Shown here piece after piece: positions 1 through 7,052 of a stretch of 14,826 bases of DNA. The number at the start of each line of letters is the position of its first letter. Within the stretch, counting starts at the first letter, position 1. Location: the NCBI RefSeq assembly GCF_002014985.1, contig NZ_MUXU01000001.1, forward strand, positions 1 to 14,826. Reading direction: 5' to 3'. The translations under genes and the position numbers were made by a program. Below the pieces are notes generated by a model that was given only the letters and a program-made list of their open reading frames with translations, was not told where the DNA came from and ran no database searches. This DNA is from Moraxella caviae. Lineage in GTDB: Bacteria; Pseudomonadota; Gammaproteobacteria; Pseudomonadales; Moraxellaceae.

Positions 1-1499
1 ACGAGCTAGTACAACCGGGTAAAACTGTAACGTTCCAAGCTGGCAAGAACATGAAGCTGGTACAAAACGGTCAAACCTTCACTTACGAAACTCAAGACGA
101 AGTTGAGTTCACCAGCGTACAATTCGGTGTGGACGGTCCGAAGATCACTAACGTAGGTGGCAACATCAACGTTGGCGATGTAAACGGCGCTCCTGTGAAG
201 ATCACTGGCGTGGCAGATGGCGACATCGGCCCTGATTCGAACGATGCAATCAACGGTAGCCAGCTATACTGGGCAACTGCTGCATCTAAGACCGAAGTAC
301 GCGCAGGCACCAACGTAGCGAACGTAACGCAAACTGTAGGCGAAAACGGTCAGTCTATCTACACCGTGAACGCTGAAGGTACGAACGTGAAAGCAGGCAG
401 CGACAACGTTACTGTAACTCACGGTCAGCGTGATGGCGATAACGATGTAACTTACACCGTTGACATTGCCAAAGATCTGGTACTAGACAGCGTTACCACT
501 GGTGATGCAACTCTAGACGGTAAAGGTCTAAGCATTGTAGGCGGCCCAAGCATCACGGTTGACGGCATTGACGCAGGCGGTAAGACCATCTCTGGTGTTA
601 AAGCTGGCGTGAATCCTGATGATGCAGTGAACGTAAGTCAGTTGACCCAAGCTGTGAACGGTGCGAAGAGCACAGTATCTTCTGCTGACGATTCAGTAAC
701 GGTGCGTGAATCTGTACATCCTGCTACAGGCGCAACCAACTATGACTTGTCTGTGAAGACTGATGGCACTACCATCACCAGCGTACCGGGTGCAGGCTTG
801 ACCGTGAACACCACACCGCTAGTTGTGGGTGAAGACGGTAAAGTGATTGTTCCGACTGACGAGAATGCTGGTAAGTTGCCAACCGCTGGCGACGTTGCGA
901 ACGCAATCAACAGCTCTAGCTTCACGTTGACCGCTCAAGGTGAAAATGGTTCTAAAGTTCAGCCGGGTTCTACTGTTGATATGAACAACACTGATGGCAA
1001 CATCGTGATCAGCAAGACACCTGACAGCAACAATGTAACCTACAACTTGGCTAACGACCTGAAAGTGAACACTGTGAAGGTTGGCGGCGAGAATGGTCCT
1101 ACCATCGGTGCTGACGAAGAAGGCAATGTCCGTATTGGCGACAACAACGGCGAGCCAGTTCGTATCACCAACGTAGCACCGGGTGTTGACGGCACTGATG
1201 CTGTGAACGTGAACCAGTTGAAAGACTTCGCTGGCAACATCAACAACCGCATCAGCGGTGTGGCTGATGACGCAAATGCTGGCGTATCGTCTGCAATGGC
1301 GATGGCTGCCTTGCCACAAGCCTATATCCCGGGCAAATCTATGCTGACTGGTGGTATGGCGACATACAACGGTGAAAGCGCTGTTGCAGTGGGCTTCTCG
1401 AAGCTAAGCGACAACGGACGCTGGGTACTGAAGATGTCAGGTTCTGCGGATAGCCAAGGCAACGCAGGCGCGGCAATCGGTGCAGGCTTCCACTTCTAA
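1..1499 (+). CDS. Trimeric autotransporter adhesin (YadA/Hia/AtaA-like), 3' part only
   Basis: The frame is open from base 3 to the TAA at 1497-1499, so the gene begins upstream of the window and the first internal ATG (51) is not its start. The visible ~498 residues are typical of a trimeric autotransporter: low-complexity beta-rich stalk full of G, N, D, T and V, no cysteine, and repeated neck-type motifs (SNDAINGSQLY, DDAVNVSQL, TDAVNVNQL) that link head and stalk segments. The last ~75 residues match a YadA-type membrane anchor: a short coiled region, AMAMAALPQAYIPGKSM, then beta strands ending GAGFHF with the terminal aromatic residue expected of an outer-membrane barrel. By family knowledge three chains build one 12-strand barrel and the passenger mediates adhesion to cells or surfaces. 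The tpgA-like gene 97 bp downstream supports an AtaA-like assembly. The binding target cannot be told from this fragment. Confidence 0.93.
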   Translation, partial: ELVQPGKTVTFQAGKNMKLVQNGQTFTYETQDEVEFTSVQFGVDGPKITNVGGNINVGDVNGAPVKITGVADGDIGPDSNDAINGSQLYWATAASKTEVRAGTNVANVTQTVGENGQSIYTVNAEGTNVKAGSDNVTVTHGQRDGDNDVTYTVDIAKDLVLDSVTTGDATLDGKGLSIVGGPSITVDGIDAGGKTISGVKAGVNPDDAVNVSQLTQAVNGAKSTVSSADDSVTVRESVHPATGATNYDLSVKTDGTTITSVPGAGLTVNTTPLVVGEDGKVIVPTDENAGKLPTAGDVANAINSSSFTLTAQGENGSKVQPGSTVDMNNTDGNIVISKTPDSNNVTYNLANDLKVNTVKVGGENGPTIGADEEGNVRIGDNNGEPVRITNVAPGVDGTDAVNVNQLKDFAGNINNRISGVADDANAGVSSAMAMAALPQAYIPGKSMLTGGMATYNGESAVAVGFSKLSDNGRWVLKMSGSADSQGNAGAAIGAGFHF

Positions 1500-1516
1500 G
1501 CCGTAGTTAATCCCTT

Positions 1517-1549
1517 GAAATCCTGTGGTCGTAATGACTGCAGGATTTC
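1517..1549 (+). other. Hairpin between adhesin gene and tpgA
   Basis: GAAATCCTG (1517-1525) pairs perfectly with CAGGATTTC (1541-1549), and an inner GTC/GAC can stack in the loop. No clear T-run follows (CCAAATTTCTT), so a full intrinsic terminator is unlikely. It may be a partial terminator, or a stabilising or processing stem that sets the adhesin to tpgA expression ratio. This role is inference. Confidence 0.45.
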
Positions 1550-1596
1550 CCAAATTTCTTATTATTGTTATTTCCTTTTATTTTAAGGATTAAAAA

Positions 1597-2529
1597 ATGA
1601 AAAAAATTACCGCATTATCAGCGTTGTCTGTTGCTGTATTGGCGACAACAGGCTGTATGGGTGTTAAGCAAGTAAGCCAAAACATCAGCGAGCATGGCAC
1701 CATCGCCGCTGAAGACATCTATTTCCCAAAACTAGATGACGCATGGCAAAAAGATGGTCAATTCCCAAACCGTGAAAACCTATCAAAAATCCGCTCTGGC
1801 GTGGCAAAAGATGAGCTGTATCAGCTGATTGGTCGTCCACATTTCAACGAGTCAAATCGTGCGCGTGAGTGGGACTATATCCTAAAATTCCACAAGCCTG
1901 ACAATTCTGTACAAGTTTGCCAATACAAGGTAATCTTTGACAAAGACTTCTTGGGTCGTGAGTTCTACTGGCTACCAGCTGAGTGCGCCAAATACGCACA
2001 ACTGCCAGAGCCACCAGCGCCTGTAACCATCATCAACGAAGCGCCAAAAGCACCACAATTGATCGTAAACGAGCGCATCAACCTAGAAGCGGACGCATTG
2101 TTCAAGTTTGATAAGTACAAGCTAGAAGATATGCTACCAGCTGGCCGTGCGAAACTTGATGAGTTGGCGGTGAAATTGCTAGACTGGCAAAGCCGTGGCG
2201 ACAGCCGCATTCAGTTGGTGGGTCATACTGACCGTTATGGCAGCGAAGCGTACAACCAAACGCTATCAGAGCGCCGTGCGCAAACCGTTCGTAGCTACCT
2301 AATCACCAAAGGCATCAATGCAGCGACCATCACTGCAGCTGGCGCAGGCGAGCTACAGCCATTGCCACACGTTCATTGCGACATCAACGCACCGAAGGCA
2401 GAGCAAATCGTGTGCTTGCAACCAAACCGTCGTGTAGAAGTGGCAGTACAAGTGTACGCACGCACTGCAAACGGTATGCAAGAGATCAAGCAAGGTCAAA
2501 GCTACGAGAACTTCAACCTAGGTCATTAA
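1597..2529 (+). CDS. tpgA: TpgA-like OmpA-family lipoprotein, partner of the trimeric adhesin
   Basis: 310 aa. The start has an AAGGA ribosome site 7 bases upstream. Residues 1-20 are a lipoprotein signal peptide ending in ATTGC, with Cys20 as the lipidated residue. Residues ~58-130 resemble the BamE/SmpA-OmlA fold (SGVAKDELYQLIGRPHF, then REWDYILKF). A proline-rich linker follows, then an OmpA-C peptidoglycan-binding domain at ~162-288. That domain has the GHTDRYGSEAYN motif with Asp212, the LSERRA motif with Arg227, and the closing NRRVEV. Asp212 and Arg227 fall where OmpA-like domains bind diaminopimelate. The Cys261/Cys273 pair sits where OmpA has its disulfide. In Acinetobacter, TpgA has this same two-domain layout, is encoded just after ataA, and is needed for surface display of the AtaA fibre. 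Position and architecture both match here, so the same role is inferred. It may share a transcript with the adhesin gene. Confidence 0.9.
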   Translation: MKKITALSALSVAVLATTGCMGVKQVSQNISEHGTIAAEDIYFPKLDDAWQKDGQFPNRENLSKIRSGVAKDELYQLIGRPHFNESNRAREWDYILKFHKPDNSVQVCQYKVIFDKDFLGREFYWLPAECAKYAQLPEPPAPVTIINEAPKAPQLIVNERINLEADALFKFDKYKLEDMLPAGRAKLDELAVKLLDWQSRGDSRIQLVGHTDRYGSEAYNQTLSERRAQTVRSYLITKGINAATITAAGAGELQPLPHVHCDINAPKAEQIVCLQPNRRVEVAVQVYARTANGMQEIKQGQSYENFNLGH

Positions 2530-2570
2530 TTTTTGGTAATCACCAAAAGAGACTAAGTTGTATTCTTGGC

Positions 2571-2602
2571 AAAACCCCGTATTTTACGGGGTTTTGTTTT
2601 TT
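2571..2602 (+). terminator. Intrinsic terminator after tpgA
   Basis: AAAACCCCGT (2571-2580) pairs perfectly with ACGGGGTTTT (2586-2595) around a 5-base loop, followed by GTTTTTT. It lies 42 bp after the tpgA stop. A smaller hairpin, TTTTGGT-AATC-ACCAAAA (2531-2548), lies between them. Confidence 0.9.
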
Positions 2603-2721
2603 GTGGGGTGGGGGAGGTATACACAATTCGGAAAAACTATTCGTGATTTAAAAAACTATTTTAAAAATCGTCTATGATGCACGCAAACAACCGTTTTAAA
2701 AAAACGTTCGTGATTTAAAAA

Positions 2722-2808
2722 CCGTTCGTGGTGAGCTTGTCGAACCATGGACGGTTTTTAGGCTAAAATCCCACCACGTCCACCCTTCGACAAGCTCAGG
2801 GCGAACGG
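2722..2808 (+). repeat. Type 1 paired-hairpin repeat (REPIN-like), copy 1
   Basis: Left arm CCGTTCG-TGG-TGAGCTTGTCGAA-CCA, then ATGGACGG and a T-run. Right arm starts at the CCC of 2783-2785, reads TTCGACAAGCTCA-GGG, and ends CGAACGG. The two arms are inverted relative to each other with the same 13-base core. Upstream it is preceded by a GTTCGTGATTTAAAA-type module (2705-2719). An orphan right half of the left-arm hairpin (ACCATGGGCGGTTTTTT) lies at 2818-2833. Confidence 0.85.
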
Positions 2809-2848
2809 AAAATAAAACCATGGGCGGTTTTTTAGGTTTGAACAATCC

Positions 2849-2960
2849 GTAAGTTGGGTTAGCGAAGCGTAACCCAACATTCCGAGTGATAAATTATCAT
2901 CTCATTTGTGGATAAATCTTCCCTTAAACGTTGGGTTTTCGCAAGCTCAACCCAACTTAC
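2849..2960 (+). repeat. Type 2 paired-hairpin repeat (MITE-like), copy 1, best preserved
   Basis: A 112-bp element whose ends are a perfect 12-bp inverted repeat, GTAAGTTGGGTT and AACCCAACTTAC. Each end is also a local hairpin: TTGGGTTA-GCGAAGCG-TAACCCAA on the left and TTGGGTT-TTCGCAAGCTC-AACCCAA on the right. The middle ~50 bp differ from other copies. There is no coding capacity. Confidence 0.85.
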
Positions 2961-3043
2961 AAATCCGTAAAAATCTTTCGTGGTTTAAAAAACTGTTCAT
3001 GATGAACAAAAACCTCTTTAAAAAACCGTTCGCGATTTAAAAA

Positions 3044-3165
3044 CCGTTCGTGGTGAGCTTGTCGAACCATGGGCGGTTTTTTTGGTTTAAATCTCTGCTG
3101 GTTTGAGCCTTTGTCAAGTCTAAATCTCTGCCACGTCCACCCTCTGACAAGCTCAGGGCGAACGG
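3044..3165 (+). repeat. Type 1 paired-hairpin repeat, copy 2, enlarged spacer
   Basis: The left arm matches the family consensus and is followed by ATGGGCGGTTTTTTT. The right arm carries a CT for TC swap in its core (CTGACAAGCTCA). The spacer is ~35 bp longer than in copies 1, 3 and 4 and contains a near-duplicate of TAAATCTCTG, suggesting a local duplication. Confidence 0.8.
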
Positions 3166-3191
3166 AAAAAATTACACCAAATCCACGTCAT

Positions 3192-3216
3192 AAAAAACCC
3201 CGCAAAAGCAGGGTTT
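3192..3216 (-). terminator. Intrinsic terminator of the SCP2-domain gene
   Basis: Read on the minus strand: AAACCC-TGC-TTTT-GCG-GGGTTT followed by a T-run. It is a 6-bp stem extended by GC/GC with one mismatch, 25 bp past the stop codon at 3242. Confidence 0.75.
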
Positions 3217-3241
3217 GTCGTTTAAGTGATTTGGCGCACGC

Positions 3242-3625
3242 TTAAAATTCGGTAAACGCCAAAATCTCTTTAAACAGTGCTTTTTGCTCTGGGCTTGGTT
3301 TGGCGGATTGTAGTGCCATCACGGCTGTCATGTCGCCGTCTACACGGATTTTGCCGGTCATAAAGGCTTCAATCGCAAGGTCTTTATCGCCAGTTTTGAT
3401 AAGCTGATTAAAAGTATCGCCATCAATGCTGATGGTGCTGATGGCGTTGTCTGCGCTGCCTTGGTGCAGTTTGCCGTCTTTGATGTGTAGGGCGGTGCCG
3501 TTGCCATCATCAATGCGTGCGTTGATGATGAGCGTTGCCAATGCTGGCGGTAGGTTGAGATCGCCTGCTTGGGCGTTGGCGGTCGCCACTTGGGCAAACC
3601 ATGCGTCAGAAAGAAATTTTGCCAT
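3242..3625 (-). CDS. SCP2 sterol-binding domain protein (lipid carrier-like)
   Basis: 127 aa, almost entirely one SCP2-type domain. The recognisable segments are the TALHIKDGKL strand, the ISIDGDTFNQLIKTGDKDLAI segment, and the AFMTGKIRVDGDMTAVMALQ motif near residues 88-107 that typifies small bacterial SCP2 proteins. The start has an AAGGA site 7 bases upstream. There is no signal peptide or membrane helix, so it is expected in the cytoplasm. SCP2 domains hold a hydrophobic ligand in an alpha/beta pocket; the natural ligand of these short bacterial members is generally unknown, so no reaction is assigned. It appears to be a single-gene unit with its own promoter at 3803-3830 and its own terminator, convergent with tpgA across a repeat region. 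Confidence 0.85.
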   Translation of the reverse strand: MAKFLSDAWFAQVATANAQAGDLNLPPALATLIINARIDDGNGTALHIKDGKLHQGSADNAISTISIDGDTFNQLIKTGDKDLAIEAFMTGKIRVDGDMTAVMALQSAKPSPEQKALFKEILAFTEF

Positions 3626-3686
3626 AAAAAATCCTTGAATGAATGTGCTTTGTTGCTTAAAAATTGCTGTTTGAAAATTGGTGCTT

Positions 3687-3761
3687 AAAAGTTGTCAGTT
3701 AAAAGCCGTTATTTAAAAGTTGCGCTTTAAAGTTGTCGTTCAAAGCCGCTATTTGAAATTG
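3687..3761. repeat. Degenerate ~42-bp tandem repeat in the SCP2 gene leader
   Basis: 3687-3722 and 3729-3761 share the pattern AAAGTTGTC..GTT.AAAGCCG.TATTT.AAA.TTG with scattered changes, and further weak units (GCTTAAAAATTGCTG) lie just upstream. The array falls in the presumed 5' untranslated region of the minus-strand SCP2 gene. Confidence 0.6.
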
Positions 3762-3802
3762 TCGTTTGCAATGAACGATTGGCGCAAATTGATGATTTAC
3801 CT

Positions 3803-3830
3803 ATTATAAAGCAAATGCAGGATAAAGCAA
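3803..3830 (-). promoter_or_regulatory. Predicted sigma70 promoter for the SCP2-domain gene
   Basis: On the minus strand TTGCTT (3830-3825) is followed after 16 bp by a perfect TATAAT (3808-3803). Transcription would start near 3796, giving a leader of about 170 nt before the start codon at 3625. Confidence 0.6.
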
Positions 3831-3943
3831 TTATATGATAGGACGATTACAGCTTTTGTGCGAATGGGGAATATTCTTGCGCCAATGTGTCTGTGATGTG
3901 TCAGACGTAGGATAATGGTGGTGAGTGATGTTGCGATGGCAAG

Positions 3944-3971
3944 GTTGTGATGATAAAGTTGTGATGATAAA
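3944..3971. repeat. Perfect 14-bp tandem duplication
   Basis: GTTGTGATGATAAA occurs twice back to back (3944-3957 and 3958-3971). It lies in the non-coding stretch between the SCP2 promoter and the cbb3 leader. The length is not a multiple of three, but there is no reading frame here to disturb. Confidence 0.85.
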
Positions 3972-4143
3972 GCTGCGACAGTGGGGCAGGGCAGCTGAAA
4001 TTATCGCTTGATGTGCTGCGTTTTACATACCATTTGTGCCTTTAAGACGGGATTGGCAGGGTGGTGATGGTTGCCGCATTTGGCTTTGTTCTTTGTCAGG
4101 CTTACAGCGATTTTGTAATATCTGCAATTTTAATAATAAAACT

Positions 4144-4640
4144 ATATCAAAAAACTAAATTAAAATCCAAGAAAATTACTCAACTTTCGCCCCAAATTTG
4201 GGCAAAAAAGTGCTGATTTTGTACAATTTTGCGCAATTATTGAAAAATATTGCCAAAAATTTAGAATATTTTTACAAAATATGGGCTAAAAATTACATTT
4301 GTGTTGTATAATATAGGGTGAAAACCCAAGACAATACCACATTTTGAGTGTGGATTTAAATTGTCATTAGGAATTTTTAAAGCGGCCGTCATTCAGATTT
4401 GCGATGGTCGTGATGTTAGCCAAGCCAATTTTAAGCCTGCGTTTATCGAGCAAGCAAGCCATACTCTCACCTTTTTAATGCGTTTTGGCGCTAGTTTTGG
4501 CGTGAGTAAGACAGCCAAACACAAAAGTGTGGCGCAGCTTTAAGGCAATAAAGCCGGCAAAACAAAGGCATTTGAGCAAGACAAGCGAAACCGACTTGCT
4601 CGGCAAATCTAACAAAATAAGCATATCAAAAAAACTAAAT
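4144..4640. repeat. 17/18-bp direct repeats bracketing the cbb3 leader region
   Basis: ATATCAAAAAACTAAAT at 4144-4160 recurs at 4623-4640 with one extra A. The ~460 bp between them contain the AT-rich promoter region and most of the putative leader. Only the two ends are repeated; the entry spans both. Confidence 0.6.
4307..4312 (+). promoter_or_regulatory. Candidate -10 element for the ccoNOQP transcript
   Basis: A perfect TATAAT lies in a very AT-rich region. No good -35 hexamer is present 16-18 bp upstream, which would fit a promoter that needs an activator. No intact FNR/ANR box (TTGAT-N4-ATCAA) was found between 3626 and 4748. If used, transcription would start near 4316-4320, about 430 nt before ccoN. 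Confidence 0.4.
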
Positions 4641-4748
4641 AGCGAGTTTGATTGATGTGTTTTGGTTGGCGCACATAAGCCAATCCATGAGCCAAAACAC
4701 ATGAATACACCGCTTAAAAAACAATCGGGCTGCACAGGAAACTATCCA
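4316..4748 (+). other. Long putative structured leader upstream of ccoN
   Basis: No convincing gene is seen here. The stretch begins with GGGT-GAAA-ACCC (4316-4327), a stem closed by a GNRA tetraloop. A nested stem follows in which GACAAT (4330-4335) pairs with ATTGTC (4360-4365) and encloses CCACA/TGTGG. Further hairpins include ACAC-AAAA-GTGT (4519-4530), GAGCAAG/CTTGCTC (4574-4601) and the large stem 4655-4702. It matches no riboswitch or RNA family I recognise. It could be an untranslated leader, a small RNA, or decayed sequence. Confidence 0.4.
4655..4702 (+). other. Strong hairpin just upstream of the ccoN ribosome site
   Basis: ATGTGTTTTGG (4655-4665) pairs perfectly with CCAAAACACAT (4692-4702). 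Inside it TTGGC (4666-4670) pairs with GCCAA (4679-4683) around an 8-base loop, leaving a one-sided bulge. The stem ends 33 bases before the AGGAA ribosome site of ccoN. No T-run follows, so it is not a terminator. Confidence 0.65.
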
Positions 4749-6230
4749 ATGAGTCTATCTAAAACAGCACTAGCCCCGCTAAACATTGACCATGAGTATG
4801 AAATTACCATTGTGCGTTTTTTCACCATCATGGCGGTTATTTGGGGCATCGTGGGCATGTCGGTCGGTGTGTTCATCGCATCGCAGTTGGCGTGGCCAGC
4901 ACTAAACTTTGACACTTCTTGGCTGTCTTTTGGACGCCTAAGACCGCTTCACACCAATGCGGTGATTTTCGCATTTGGTGGTTCAGCACTGTTCGCGACT
5001 TCGTACTACATCGTTCAGCGCACCTGTAAGACACGTCTTTTCGCACCGTATTTGGCGTGGTTCACTTTCTGGGGCTGGCAAGCAGTCATCGTGGCGGCGG
5101 TCATCACCTTGCCACTTGGCTTGACTTCTGCCAAAGAGTATGCCGAGCTAGAATGGCCAATCGACATTTTGATTGCTTTGGTGTGGGTGGCGTACGCCAT
5201 CGTGTTCTTTGGTACACTGATCAAGCGTAAAACTTCGCACATCTATGTAGCAAACTGGTTCTTTGCTGCGTTCATCATTGCGATTGCTTTGCTTCACATC
5301 GTAAACAGCTTTGCGGTGCCAGTGGGTATGTGGAAATCTTACTCGCTATTTGGCGGTGCGACTGATGCGATGGTTCAATGGTGGTACGGTCATAATGCGG
5401 TAGGTTTCTACTTGACAGCTGCTTTCCTTGGTATGATGTATTACTTCATTCCTGTGCAAGTGGGTCGTCCTGTGTACTCGTATCGTCTGTCTATCGTTCA
5501 CTTCTGGGCATTGATTGCTTCTTATATGTGGGCGGGCGGACACCATCTGCATTATTCAGCCTTGCCAGACTGGACTCAGTCTTTGGGTATGGTGTTCTCG
5601 TTGATTCTATTCGCACCTTCTTGGGGTGGTATGATTAACGGTGTATTGACACTATCTGGCAGCTGGGATAAATTGCGTACTGACCCGATTATCCGTTTCT
5701 TGATTGTGGCATTGTCATTCTATGCGATGAGTACCTTTGAAGGCCCAATGCTGTCAATCAAAGCTGTAAATGCCATCAGCCATAACACCGACTGGACAGT
5801 AGGCCACGTTCACTCTGGTGCGCTTGGTTGGGTAGGTATGATTACCATCGGCTCTATCTATGTACTGTTGCCACGCATTTATAACAAGGCAAAAATGTAC
5901 TCAACAGGGCTAATTACTTTGCACTTCTGGCTTGCTACCACAGGTACGGTACTATACATCGTGGCACTTTGGATCTCTGGTATTACCCAAGGTATGATGT
6001 GGCGTGCAACCAACCCAGACGGTACTTTGGCTTATGACTTTATCCAAACCGTTGTGGTATCGCACTGGCCGTTCGTTGTGCGTGCATTGGGTGGTGCTTT
6101 GTATGTGGCTGGTATGGTTGTGATGGCTTATAACTGCTACAAGACCATCAAAATGCCAAGTATCCCTGAGCGTAATGCTGAACCTGAAGCAACTACCGCT
6201 GAAGGCGACGTTGAACTTGTGAAAGCCTAA
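4749..6230 (+). CDS. ccoN: Cytochrome cbb3 oxidase catalytic subunit I
   Basis: 493 aa, close to the usual CcoN length. The ATG at 4749 is chosen because AGGAA (4736-4740) lies 8 bases upstream and the protein then begins [17 protein letters not shown]. In-frame TTG 4662 and ATG 4701 lie in or at the edge of a hairpin and lack such a site. This is the membrane subunit that reduces O2 to water at a heme b3-CuB centre with high oxygen affinity. Visible motifs: [20 protein letters not shown] (low-spin heme histidine), [12 protein letters not shown] (CuB histidine), [11 protein letters not shown] with the conserved helix-VII tyrosine, AGGHHLHY (CuB histidine pair), and [12 protein letters not shown] (heme-ligand histidines). 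About twelve membrane helices are expected in the inner membrane. It is first in the operon, 10 bp before ccoO. Confidence 0.97.
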   Translation: MSLSKTALAPLNIDHEYEITIVRFFTIMAVIWGIVGMSVGVFIASQLAWPALNFDTSWLSFGRLRPLHTNAVIFAFGGSALFATSYYIVQRTCKTRLFAPYLAWFTFWGWQAVIVAAVITLPLGLTSAKEYAELEWPIDILIALVWVAYAIVFFGTLIKRKTSHIYVANWFFAAFIIAIALLHIVNSFAVPVGMWKSYSLFGGATDAMVQWWYGHNAVGFYLTAAFLGMMYYFIPVQVGRPVYSYRLSIVHFWALIASYMWAGGHHLHYSALPDWTQSLGMVFSLILFAPSWGGMINGVLTLSGSWDKLRTDPIIRFLIVALSFYAMSTFEGPMLSIKAVNAISHNTDWTVGHVHSGALGWVGMITIGSIYVLLPRIYNKAKMYSTGLITLHFWLATTGTVLYIVALWISGITQGMMWRATNPDGTLAYDFIQTVVVSHWPFVVRALGGALYVAGMVVMAYNCYKTIKMPSIPERNAEPEATTAEGDVELVKA

Positions 6231-6240
6231 GGGGATAATC

Positions 6241-6879
6241 ATGTCAAAAATTACTCATGAATTGGTAGAGAAAAACACAGGTCTGCTTGTCATCTTTATC
6301 GTCATCGCCATCAGCTTTGCAACTTTGGTTGAGATCGTACCTTTGATCTTTGACCGCAATGCGCCAGAGCAAGGCGGTGTGAACAAGCCATTGCCAAATA
6401 TGCGCCCTTGGACAGCGTTAGAGCTAGAAGGTCGTGATATTTATATCCGTGAAGGTTGCCACGTTTGCCACACGCAGATGATTCGTCCTTTGCGTGCGGA
6501 AGTGGAGCGTTATGGACCGTACAGCCGCGCGGCTGAGTCAGCATGGGATCACCCATTCTTGTGGGGTTCCAAGCGTACGGGTCCAGACCTTGCCCGTGTT
6601 GGCGGTCGTTATTCTGACCAGTGGCACGTTGACCATCTGATCGATCCACGTTCAGTTGTGCCTGATTCTGTGATGCCTGCTTATCCTTGGTTAGCCAAGA
6701 ACGAAGTGAACGGCGAGAAGATTCAAGCGAAAATGCGTCTATTTAAAGAGCGTTTTGGCTTGCCTTACACAGAAGAAGACATTGAAGCTGCGCCTGACCA
6801 AGTTCAAGGTGCGACCGAGCTTGACGCTGTGGTTGCGTACTTGCAACAGCTGGGCATCGCAATGCAAGGTCAACGCTAA
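6241..6879 (+). CDS. ccoO: Cytochrome cbb3 oxidase monoheme subunit II
   Basis: 212 aa. Residues ~13-36 are a single N-terminal membrane anchor ([19 protein letters not shown]). The rest is periplasmic with one c-type heme site, CHVCH at residues 73-77; Met145 in [10 protein letters not shown] is the likely sixth ligand. The [18 protein letters not shown] segment directly after the heme site is characteristic of CcoO. The subunit passes electrons from CcoP to CcoN. The start follows AAGGGGA at good spacing. The TAA stop overlaps the ATG of ccoQ (TAATG), which implies translational coupling. Confidence 0.97.
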   Translation: MSKITHELVEKNTGLLVIFIVIAISFATLVEIVPLIFDRNAPEQGGVNKPLPNMRPWTALELEGRDIYIREGCHVCHTQMIRPLRAEVERYGPYSRAAESAWDHPFLWGSKRTGPDLARVGGRYSDQWHVDHLIDPRSVVPDSVMPAYPWLAKNEVNGEKIQAKMRLFKERFGLPYTEEDIEAAPDQVQGATELDAVVAYLQQLGIAMQGQR

Positions 6880-7052
6880 TGAATTGGGGCGTTTTGCATA
6901 GTATAGCGACGGTGGCGGCATTCATCGCCTTTGTCGCCATCGCTTGGTGGGCATATTCACCAAAGAATAAAAAACGCTTTGAAGAAGACGCACAACTTGC
7001 GCTTGATGATTCGCAATTATCATCGCACAAGCGCACTAAGGATATACAATGA
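6879..7052 (+). CDS. ccoQ: Small cbb3 oxidase subunit CcoQ
   Basis: 57 aa, easily missed because of its size. It starts [20 protein letters not shown], has one membrane helix (~8-26), then WWAYSPKNKKRFEEDAQLAL, the usual CcoQ layout of a helix, a tryptophan-proline turn and a charged cytoplasmic tail. Its ATG overlaps the ccoO stop and its TGA overlaps the ccoP start (ATGA at 7049-7052), so it is fixed in frame between them. Known CcoQ proteins are non-catalytic and stabilise the complex or aid CcoP incorporation. Confidence 0.93.
   Translation: MNWGVLHSIATVAAFIAFVAIAWWAYSPKNKKRFEEDAQLALDDSQLSSHKRTKDIQ

Noticed and set aside
819..1319. 166-codon minus-strand frame inside the adhesin gene
   Set aside because: It is a shadow of the repetitive adhesin codons; it has no family resemblance and no ribosome site or promoter.
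2603..3190. Possible CRISPR array from spaced repeats
   Set aside because: The repeats are paired inverted hairpins with irregular spacing and two different families mixed together. There are no regular unique spacers and no cas genes.
4361..4543. 60-codon frame starting TTG in the ccoN leader
   Set aside because: It has a TTG start with no ribosome site, overlaps predicted RNA stems, resembles no family I know, and ends without a clear gene context. A tiny leader peptide cannot be ruled out but is not supported.
4662..4748. Upstream extension of ccoN from TTG 4662 or ATG 4701
   Set aside because: These starts lie within or at the edge of the 4655-4702 hairpin and lack a ribosome site. ATG 4749 has AGGAA at good spacing and gives a standard CcoN N-terminus.
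3626..4748. FNR/ANR box upstream of ccoN
   Set aside because: Only isolated TTGAT or ATCAA half-sites were found (for example 3789-3793); none form TTGAT-N4-ATCAA at a suitable place relative to the TATAAT.
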